Source: REEB506 sp049317545
GTDB taxonomy: Bacteria > Pseudomonadota > Alphaproteobacteria > Caulobacterales > Aquidulcibacteraceae
Assembly: GCA_049317545.1 (NCBI GenBank)
Contig: JBMOIB010000158.1
Location: 1 to 6,012, forward strand
Reading direction: 5' to 3'
Length of the DNA: 6,012 bases
Part shown: one piece after another, positions 1 through 6,012 of the stretch
Layout: each line of letters starts with the position of its first letter
Numbering within the stretch: position 1 is the first letter of the stretch
Notes under the pieces: generated by a model
The model's database searches: none
Told to the model about the DNA's origin: nothing
Seen by the model: the letters and a program-made list of their open reading frames with translations, nothing else
Position numbers and translations under genes: made by a program

Positions 1-1119
<1,119 letters not shown>

Positions 1120-1165
1120 GCGCCTGGAATGCGGCGCGCCGGCCCGGGCGTCAATCGCGCCCCGG

Positions 1166-2497
1166 TCAGGTTTCCGATTTCGCCGCTTCGAGCTCTTCGC
1201 GGATCGTCCGGCGCGCCAGCAGGAAGAAGGTGAAGGCGATCAGCCCGACCGCGCCGGTCGTCAGGATCGCCCAGCGCAGCCCTTCAGCCGCCCCCATGCC
1301 GAGCGCGGTGGCGAAATAATCGCTGACCAGACCAAGCGTCAGCGGCCCAAGGCCCAGGCCGATCATGTTGACGATGAAGAGCATGATCGCGACCGCTGTG
1401 GCCCGCAGGCGCGGCGGCACGATGCCCTGCACGGCCGCATAGACCGGTCCGTACCAGAGCGAATTGAGCCCGGTCGGAACGGCCAGGAGCGCGATGCACA
1501 GATAGGGGTTCGGCGTCAGCATGGCGGCGACGAAGAAGGGCCCCCCGGCGATGATCGCGACCGCCGGGACGGTCACATAGGCGCGGGTGTCCTTTTTGGC
1601 GGCGGCGTCGGCGATCTGGCCGCCGATGAACGTGCCGATCACGCCGGAGACGCCGATCATCAGCCCGAGGAGCAGGCCGATTTCGCTGATCGGCATCTGG
1701 TGCACGCGCACGAAGAACGAGCCGAAGAAGGCGATCTGGCCATAGCCAAGGAAGGAGATCACCGCGGCGGCGAAGCAGACGTTCCAATAGGCCTTCTTGC
1801 GGCCCAGTTCGCCCAACGCCTTGAAGATCGACGCCTGCGGCGGGGCTGCCGCCTGCACCGCTTTCATGGCGGCGAGCCGGCGCGGTTCTTTGAGGGTTGC
1901 GACGGCAACCACGGCCAGCAAAAGCCCAGGCAGACCCACCAAAATGAAGCCCCATCGCCAGCCGAGGCTGTCGGCGATGACGCCGCCGATCGCCAGCCCC
2001 AGCAAGGACCCGATCGGCACGCCCATAGAATAAAGCGCCAGCGCCGAGGCGCGGCGTTCCGGCGCGACCTTGTCGGCGATCAGGGCGTGCGCCGGGGGCG
2101 TACAGCCGGCCTCGCCGATGCCGACGCCGATGCGCGCCAGGGTGAGCTGCAGGAAGTTCTGCGCCAGCCCGCAGAGCGCAGTGAAGGCGCTCCAGACCGA
2201 AAGCGCGATGGCGATGATCCATACGCGGTTGGCGTGCGGCCGATCGGCGAAGCGGGCGATCGGAATGCCGAAAACGGTGTAAACGACCGCGAAGGCGAGC
2301 CCGGTCAGCAGGCCGAGTTGGGTGTCGCTCAGGCCGAGGTCCTGTTTGATCGGCTCGGCGAGAATATTGACGATCTGCCGGTCCAGGAAGTTCAGCGTGT
2401 AGATGACCAGGAGCATGCCGAGCGCATAATTGACGTAGCCTTTGGACAGGCCCGTCTGTCCCGGCGACGCCGCCGCCGGTTGTTCAGTCGCACTCAT
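1166..2497 (-). CDS. Spinster-like major facilitator superfamily transporter
   Basis: Predicted inner-membrane secondary transporter of 443 residues with about twelve hydrophobic segments, roughly at 22-38, 60-80, 92-112, 115-135, 152-175, 181-201, 237-262, 272-296, 306-327, 331-352, 366-392 and 408-428. A polar central loop lies at about 203-235. MFS landmarks are NFLDR (36-40), a motif-A-like ARFADR after the second segment (81-86), and ARIGVGIGEAG (121-131) in the fourth. The NxxDR and GEAG combination is typical of spinster-like MFS proteins, which in eukaryotes move sphingolipids or lysolipids. The bacterial members are mostly uncharacterised, so no substrate is proposed. The ATG at 2497 is backed by a strong GGGAGGGA ribosome binding site, and the stop is TGA. 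The tail is charged, with basic RRTIREELEAAK. No biosynthetic or regulatory partner gene sits beside it; purB follows 46 bases downstream. MFS membership is very secure, the subfamily less so. Confidence 0.93.
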   Translation of the reverse strand: MSATEQPAAASPGQTGLSKGYVNYALGMLLVIYTLNFLDRQIVNILAEPIKQDLGLSDTQLGLLTGLAFAVVYTVFGIPIARFADRPHANRVWIIAIALSVWSAFTALCGLAQNFLQLTLARIGVGIGEAGCTPPAHALIADKVAPERRASALALYSMGVPIGSLLGLAIGGVIADSLGWRWGFILVGLPGLLLAVVAVATLKEPRRLAAMKAVQAAAPPQASIFKALGELGRKKAYWNVCFAAAVISFLGYGQIAFFGSFFVRVHQMPISEIGLLLGLMIGVSGVIGTFIGGQIADAAAKKDTRAYVTVPAVAIIAGGPFFVAAMLTPNPYLCIALLAVPTGLNSLWYGPVYAAVQGIVPPRLRATAVAIMLFIVNMIGLGLGPLTLGLVSDYFATALGMGAAEGLRWAILTTGAVGLIAFTFFLLARRTIREELEAAKSET

Positions 2498-2500
2498 GCT

Positions 2501-2508
2501 TCCCTCCC
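2501..2508 (-). promoter_or_regulatory. Ribosome binding site of the MFS transporter
   Basis: Read on the minus strand the sequence is GGGAGGGA, then AGC, then the ATG at 2497. It is the best Shine-Dalgarno match in the window and fixes the transporter start. It begins one base after a perfect 9-bp inverted repeat, so folding of that repeat could affect access to it. Confidence 0.75.
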
Positions 2509-2509
2509 G

Positions 2510-2535
2510 GCGCGCGCTTGATGATCAGCGCGCGC
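2510..2535 (-). repeat. Perfect 9-bp inverted repeat (GC hairpin) upstream of the MFS gene
   Basis: The plus strand reads gcgcgcgct (2510-2518), an 8-base spacer tgatgatc (2519-2526), then agcgcgcgc (2527-2535). The arms are exact reverse complements, so a transcript from either strand could form a 9-bp, nearly all-GC stem with an 8-base loop. On the minus strand it lies between the radC stop and the transporter's ribosome binding site. No T-run follows on the minus strand, so it does not look like a standard intrinsic terminator for radC. It may be a leader hairpin, a protein-binding palindrome, or chance in GC-rich DNA, helped by the alternating GC repeat. Confidence 0.5.
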
Positions 2536-2601
2536 GTTTCCAGCAGCCTGCAGCCCGCTTCGTCGCTTGTCCAGCCTCGCGCCCCCGCGCCGGGTCGCCG
2601 C

Positions 2602-3417
2602 CTAGATCAAGCCCAGCGACTTGAAGCTCGCCAAGCCGTGGCGTCCGACGATCACGTGATCGTGCACCCCCACGCCGATCGCCTTGCAAGCGAGGATCGC
2701 CTCGCGGGTGATGGCGACGTCGGCCGCCGAAGGGTTCGGGTCGCCGCTGGGATGATTGTGCACCAGGATCAGGGAGGCCGCGTCCAGCTCAAGCGCGCGG
2801 CGCGCCACCTCGCGCGGATAGACGGGCGCCTGGTCGATCGTGCCTTCGCCCATCACTTCGTCGCGGATAATCTGGTTCTTGCGATCCAGAAACAGGACCC
2901 GGAACTGCTCCCGCGTCTCATGTTGCAGGCCGGCGCGGAGGTAGGCGGTGAGCGCCGTCCAAGACGACACCACCGGGCGGCGCTTGGCCTCAATGCGCGC
3001 GGCGCGTTCGAAGGCGGCCTGGATTGCTTTCAGCTCCAGCGCGACCGCGGCGCCGGCTCCTTCGACCTCCGCGATCCGGCGCGGATCAGCGGCGAACACT
3101 GCGGCGAGGTCGCCGAACCGGGCGATCAGCGCCTTGGCGAGCGCCTTGACATCGGCCCGCGCGATCACGCGAAACAGCAAAAGCTCCAGCAATTCGTAAT
3201 CGGCCAAGGCGTCGGGACCGGCGTCCAGAAAGCGGGCTCGCAGGCGCTCGCGATGGCCGAGCTGGTGCGGCTTCGCGCTGCTCGGCGAGGGCGCTTTCGC
3301 GACGGGCGGATTGGCGGACGTCGGCGCAGCGCCGCCTGGCTGGTCGGTCGGGCTGGGGAAGTTAAATCCGCCGGCGTCCGCGAGGCTGGTGGGCCGCGGA
3401 GCCGAACGGTGCGCCAT
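2602..3417 (-). CDS. radC: RadC family protein (JAMM/MPN+ domain, formerly DUF2466)
   Basis: RadC-family protein of 271 residues with a JAB/MPN-type metal-binding fold. The name comes from an old DNA-repair assignment that later work questioned, so its biochemical role is unsettled. The order is: a Pro/Ala/Ser-rich, probably disordered N-terminal stretch (about 1-50), a conserved GHRERLRARFL segment (54-64), a helix-hairpin-helix-like region (about 105-135, ending EVEGAGAAVALELKAI), then the JAMM domain (about 150-271). Metal-site residues are visible: Glu187 in DEVMGEGT, and HNHPSGDPNPSAAD (220-233) supplying His220, His222, Ser230 and Asp233. The usual family length is about 225, and the excess is the N-terminal tail. 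The ATG at 3417 shares its A with the TGA of map (TGATG), and no Shine-Dalgarno sequence is seen upstream, so its translation probably depends on map. It ends in TAG. Confidence 0.95.
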   Translation of the reverse strand: MAHRSAPRPTSLADAGGFNFPSPTDQPGGAAPTSANPPVAKAPSPSSAKPHQLGHRERLRARFLDAGPDALADYELLELLLFRVIARADVKALAKALIARFGDLAAVFAADPRRIAEVEGAGAAVALELKAIQAAFERAARIEAKRRPVVSSWTALTAYLRAGLQHETREQFRVLFLDRKNQIIRDEVMGEGTIDQAPVYPREVARRALELDAASLILVHNHPSGDPNPSAADVAITREAILACKAIGVGVHDHVIVGRHGLASFKSLGLI

Positions 3418-4262
3418 CAGGTCGGCGGCGCGGCGGCGGACGCCGGCAGCGCGTGCGGACGGTCCAGGCCGGTCGGCGAGAGGGTGAAGATCTCCACGCC
3501 GGTTTCGGTCACCGCGAGCGAATGCTCGTATTGGGCGCTGAGCTCTTTGTCCTTGGTGACGGCCGTCCAGCCGTCGTTGAGCACCTTCACCGCGGACCCG
3601 CCGAGATTCACCATCGGCTCGACGGTGAACATCATGCCGGGGCGCAATTCCAGGCCCTCTCCGGGGGAGCCGAAATGCAGCACGTTCGGCGCGTCGTGGA
3701 AGACAGTGCCAAGGCCATGGCCGCAGAAATCGCGCACCACCGAGCAGCGCTGCTTTTCAACATAGTCCTGGATGGCGTGGCCGATATCGCCCAGGCGGGC
3801 GCCCGGCTTGATCATCGCGATGCCGCGCATCAGGGATTCGTAGGTCACGTCCATCAGACGCATGGCCCGGCGCGAGACCTCGCCGACGGAATACATGCGG
3901 CTGGTGTCGCCGTGCCAGCCATCGACGATCACGGTGACGTCGATGTTGAGGCAATCGCCGTCCTTGAGCGTCCGCGGTCCAGGAATGCCGTGGCAGACCA
4001 CATGGTTGACGGAGGTGCAGATCGTATGGCGGTAGCCGCGATAATAGAGGCAGGCCGGCAGGCCGCCATGATCGAGCACGAACTCGCGGCAGAGGTCGTC
4101 GAGCCGAGCGGTGGAAACGCCAGCGACGACGTACGGCGTGATCATGTCCAGGCATTCGGCCGCCAACCGACCCGCGCGGCGCATGCCGGCGAACCCTTCA
4201 GGCCCATAGAGCTTGACGTGGCCGGTATTGCGGGGCGGGGCGAGGTGGGCGTCGACGTACAT
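3417..4262 (-). CDS. map: Type I methionine aminopeptidase
   Basis: Cytoplasmic metalloprotease that removes the initiator methionine from new proteins when the second residue is small; normally essential. All the expected metal and catalytic residues of the pita-bread fold are present, numbered from the ATG at 4262: His91 (VCHGIPG), Asp108 (NIDVT), Asp119 (HGDTS), His182 (CGHGLG), His189 (FHDAP), Glu215 (FTVEPM) and Glu246 (QYEHS). These match E. coli His79, Asp97, Asp108, His171, His178, Glu204 and Glu235 with a near-constant offset. The product is 281 residues. The frame stays open upstream to 4640, but that part runs antisense-like through the sfsA gene and looks unlike the family. The ATG at 4262 gives MYVDAHLAPPRN followed by the conserved KLYGPEGFAGMRRAGRLAAE, so I chose it. 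The ribosome binding site there is weak (AGAG). It ends in TGA, sharing one base with the radC start. Confidence 0.96.
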   Translation of the reverse strand: MYVDAHLAPPRNTGHVKLYGPEGFAGMRRAGRLAAECLDMITPYVVAGVSTARLDDLCREFVLDHGGLPACLYYRGYRHTICTSVNHVVCHGIPGPRTLKDGDCLNIDVTVIVDGWHGDTSRMYSVGEVSRRAMRLMDVTYESLMRGIAMIKPGARLGDIGHAIQDYVEKQRCSVVRDFCGHGLGTVFHDAPNVLHFGSPGEGLELRPGMMFTVEPMVNLGGSAVKVLNDGWTAVTKDKELSAQYEHSLAVTETGVEIFTLSPTGLDRPHALPASAAAPPT

Positions 4263-4284
4263 GAACTCTGATCCGAATAGGGCA

Positions 4285-4290
4285 ATTCTA
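4285..4290 (-). promoter_or_regulatory. Possible -10 element upstream of map (weak)
   Basis: The minus strand reads TAGAAT, five of six matches to the TATAAT consensus, 22 bases upstream of the map ATG and within the 125-base gap after sfsA. This AT-richer patch stands out from its surroundings. I found no good -35 element at 16-18 bases spacing (TGGGTT at 17 is poor), so this is only a candidate start point for map-radC transcription. Confidence 0.2.
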
Positions 4291-4387
4291 CACCAGAACG
4301 CCGGACGAACCCACCCCTTAGGCGATGGGCGTTGAGCGCCGTTCAGCGGCCTTTTCGTGCGCCGAAACGACGCCCGACATGGGCCTT

Positions 4388-5086
4388 CTAGAGGCGGACG
4401 GCAAGCGGACGCGCAAGTTCGACGGAATCGATCGCAAGCGTACAGGCGTAAGCCAGCACCTCGACGCCACGGGCGGTTGCGGCGCGCAGCGCTGCGGCGA
4501 ACGTCGGGTCGAGATCGGCGGCCGGGGCGAAAGCCTGGCAGTCCTCGCGCTGGATCACGAACAGCACGACGGCCCGCGCGCCGGCGTCGACCATGTCGGC
4601 GAGCTCGCCCATGTGCTTGGACGAGCGGGCCGCGACGCAATCAGGGAATTCCGCGAGGTCGCCGGCGCGGCGCAGGTGCACGTTTTTGACTTCGACGTAG
4701 CAGGGCGGGCGGCCTTCGTGTTCGAGCAGGATGTCGATCCGGCTCGCATGGCCGTATTTCACTTCGCGCCGCAGACTTGCGTAGCCCGTAAGCTCGCTAA
4801 CGACGCCCGCCTGGATCGCCTCCGTCGCCAGGACGTTCGGCAAGGAGGTATCGACGCCGACGAGTCCGCCGTCGGCCTCGACGAAGTGCAAAGACCATCC
4901 GAGCTTGCGGCCCGGCCGCGCCTTGGAGAGCCACACCGTGGCGCCCGGATCGGAGACGCCGAGCATTTTGCCGGTGTTCGGGACATGCACGGTCGCGGGC
5001 GCGCCGTCGGGGAACACGACGTCTGCGAGAACGCGCTTGTAGCGCTGCACGAGCCTTGCGGGGATGAGCGGTTCGGCGAACCGCAT
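4388..5086 (-). CDS. sfsA: SfsA family DNA-binding protein (sugar fermentation stimulation protein A)
   Basis: SfsA was named for increasing maltose use in E. coli when overproduced. The family has an N-terminal OB-like domain and a C-terminal PD-(D/E)XK nuclease-like domain, and its physiological role is unclear. The 232-residue product carries the family's landmarks in order: RYKRVLADV (15-23), HVPNTGKM (34-41), DTSLPN (79-84), SRIDILL (115-121), YVEVKNVHL (130-138), FPDCVAARSSKHMGEL (147-162) and RAVVLFVIQREDCQAFAP (171-188). The putative nuclease residues Asp118, Glu132 and Lys134 are all retained. Two starts are adjacent, TTG at 5089 and ATG at 5086. I prefer the ATG, whose A is also the last base of the upstream gene's TGA (TGATG). 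AAGG about four to seven bases upstream (5091-5094) can serve as ribosome binding site. It ends in TAG at 4388, and 125 non-coding bases separate it from map. Confidence 0.95.
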   Translation of the reverse strand: MRFAEPLIPARLVQRYKRVLADVVFPDGAPATVHVPNTGKMLGVSDPGATVWLSKARPGRKLGWSLHFVEADGGLVGVDTSLPNVLATEAIQAGVVSELTGYASLRREVKYGHASRIDILLEHEGRPPCYVEVKNVHLRRAGDLAEFPDCVAARSSKHMGELADMVDAGARAVVLFVIQREDCQAFAPAADLDPTFAAALRAATARGVEVLAYACTLAIDSVELARPLAVRL

Positions 5087-5793
5087 CAAGCCTTCGCCTC
5101 GTCGAGTTGCTCGATGATCGTGATCTTCTGCCAGATTTTGCGGCCGAGATTGCCGGCCAAAGTCTCGACGTCGTTGACCGCTTCGATCAGCACGGCGTCG
5201 CGTGCGCCTTCAGCGTAGAGCGCGGCAAGTTTGCCGATCAGCGCCAGCATTTCCGAGCAATATTCTAGATAGCGCGTCAGTTCGAAACGGCTCATGGCGC
5301 GGGCGGGGGAATGGCTGGTGCGCAGATGAAAATTGGCGAGCAGGATCGTCGGATCCTTCGTCAGCTGGTGCATGTCGACGACGTGCGCCAACGAGCGCAA
5401 TTCGTGCAGGGCGGCAAGCGCGCGCGCGCGCTTCGTGCGCTCTTCGATGGTGAGCAGGAACCAGACCGTCGCGCCGGCGATGGCGATGAGATTGAAGGCC
5501 GAATCGAGCCCCTGCGCGAGCGTCACAGCATCTGCGGGCAACGGATCGATGTGCACGAGACGCACCGCGGCGATCTGCGCCGCGATCGCGGCGGCGATCG
5601 TTACGGCCACGCCAAACCGGATCAGCCAATAGGGCCGGCGCAGGCGCTCTGTGCGGTCCGCGGCCAAGCGCGCGACCTGATTGAGTGAGTTCGCGACCTT
5701 CGACAGGCCCGATTGCGGGAAGCGCTCGACCACCCGGCGTTCGAGCACGTCGACCGTTTCGACGATCAGGGCCGGGTCCAGGTTTGCGTTCAT
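5086..5793 (-). CDS. Uncharacterised two-transmembrane-segment protein
   Basis: I cannot assign a named family. The 235-residue product has a soluble N-terminus with RFPQSGLSKVANSLNQVARLA (24-44, part of a helix-like stretch), two hydrophobic segments (about 57-77 and 97-116) joined by a short loop, and a helical C-terminal half (117-235). Basic residues flank the first segment on its N-side (RTERLRRPYW) and the second on its C-side (EERTKRARA), which suggests both ends face the cytoplasm with the loop outside. The most distinctive part is HVVDMHQLTKDP (137-148), followed by NFHLRTSHSP. It looks like a conserved motif and I have the impression of having seen it in other hypothetical proteins, but I cannot confirm that. 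No signal peptide or cofactor site is evident. The ATG at 5793 follows AAGGGG with close spacing. It lies 37 bases after the exonuclease gene and overlaps sfsA by one base, so all three may be one transcript. Coding status is supported by the TGATG junction and ribosome binding site. Confidence 0.85.
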   Translation of the reverse strand: MNANLDPALIVETVDVLERRVVERFPQSGLSKVANSLNQVARLAADRTERLRRPYWLIRFGVAVTIAAAIAAQIAAVRLVHIDPLPADAVTLAQGLDSAFNLIAIAGATVWFLLTIEERTKRARALAALHELRSLAHVVDMHQLTKDPTILLANFHLRTSHSPARAMSRFELTRYLEYCSEMLALIGKLAALYAEGARDAVLIEAVNDVETLAGNLGRKIWQKITIIEQLDEAKA

Positions 5794-5830
5794 CCGCCCC
5801 TTATCAGAGGCCCGGTCGAAGGGCGCAACC

Positions 5831-6012
5831 CTACTCTGCGTCGTCTTCGTAGCCGATCAGGTGGAGCGGCCGCGCGCTGATCCCTTCAAGCGCGGCCCAG
5901 CGCGACAAGGCGTCGTCGCGGCCATGCGTGATCCACACCTCGCCAGGGGCGATCTCCTTGATCGTGGCGGTCAGTTCGTCCCAATCGGCATGGTCGGAAA
6001 TGATCAGCGGCA
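5831..6012 (-). CDS. Ligase-associated DNA damage response exonuclease, C-terminal end (N-terminus outside window)
   Basis: The last 59 codons of a minus-strand gene enter from the right edge (first complete codon 6010-6008) and end in TAG at 5831. The peptide begins PLIISDHADWDELT and contains EVWITHGRDDAL and a terminal RPLHLIGYEDD. This is the end of the metallo-beta-lactamase/beta-CASP proteins called ligase-associated exonucleases, relatives of CPSF-73, RNase J and SNM1 nucleases. The His of SDHADW (codon 5992-5990) fits beta-CASP motif B, and the His of THGR (5926-5924) fits motif C; both help shape the metal site in this fold. Such proteins typically accompany an ATP-dependent DNA ligase, a DEXH helicase and a phosphoesterase. 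None of these is downstream here, and any partners would have to lie beyond the right edge. The family call rests on a short but characteristic fragment. Confidence 0.82.
   Translation of the reverse strand, partial: PLIISDHADWDELTATIKEIAPGEVWITHGRDDALSRWAALEGISARPLHLIGYEDDAE

Noticed and set aside
1120..1165. GC palindromes (GGCGCGCC, GCCCGGGC) between the MFS gene and purB
   Set aside because: They are short palindromes expected in GC-rich DNA, with no T-run and no longer paired stem.
2518..3765. Plus-strand open frame of 415 codons across radC and the end of map
   Set aside because: It is antisense to two genes with complete catalytic motifs, has no ribosome binding site and has an Arg/Gly-rich product. 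Same shadow effect.
4328..4350. Small inverted repeats GGCG-TTGAG-CGCC and GCCG-TTCAG-CGGC between sfsA and map
   Set aside because: The stems are only 4 bp. The T-run (CTTTT) follows on the plus strand, the wrong orientation to terminate sfsA. Not supported as a terminator.
4263..4640. 126-codon N-terminal extension of map
   Set aside because: It would overlap the 3' part of sfsA on the same strand in another frame and gives an Arg-rich, non-family sequence. The ATG at 4262 yields a normal-length Map.
5418..5429. Alternating GC tract that might adopt Z-DNA
   Set aside because: It lies inside the coding sequence of the two-segment membrane protein and is explained by Ala/Arg codons in a GC-rich genome.

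Overview
The window is dense, GC-rich bacterial chromosome with seven protein-coding genes. All of them lie on the minus strand, and the first and last are cut by the window edges. Gene content and protein style (the alphaproteobacterial forms of PurB, Map and RadC, the SfsA-Map-RadC neighbourhood, and a ligase-associated beta-CASP exonuclease) suggest an alphaproteobacterium, possibly near the Caulobacterales/Hyphomonadaceae. That placement is inference from sequence flavour, not a computed phylogeny.

Reading in the direction of transcription (high to low coordinates): (1) 6012-5831, the C-terminal 59 residues of a ligase-associated DNA damage response exonuclease (metallo-beta-lactamase/beta-CASP fold). 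(2) After 37 bases, 5793-5086, an unrecognised 235-residue protein with two predicted membrane segments and a distinctive DMHQLTKDP motif. (3) Sharing one base (TGATG), 5086-4388, sfsA. (4) After 125 bases, 4262-3417, map (methionine aminopeptidase). (5) Sharing one base (TGATG again), 3417-2602, radC. (6) After 104 bases that hold a perfect 9-bp inverted repeat next to the ribosome binding site, 2497-1166, a spinster-like MFS transporter. (7) After 46 bases, 1119 to the left edge, purB (adenylosuccinate lyase), lacking only about its last 60 codons.

Most of these are housekeeping genes: purine synthesis, N-terminal methionine removal, and nuclease- or repair-associated proteins. The two one-base TGATG overlaps (unknown gene-sfsA and map-radC) point to translationally coupled pairs. 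The long plus-strand open frames are antisense shadows produced by high GC content. I saw no tRNA, rRNA, CRISPR array, insertion sequence, phage gene or convincing intrinsic terminator, and no stretch above 130 bases lacks a gene.

Nothing here stands out as a new multi-gene system. The items most worth following up are the unrecognised membrane protein at 5086-5793, the hairpin beside the transporter's ribosome binding site, and the absence of the DNA ligase gene directly downstream of the ligase-associated exonuclease.
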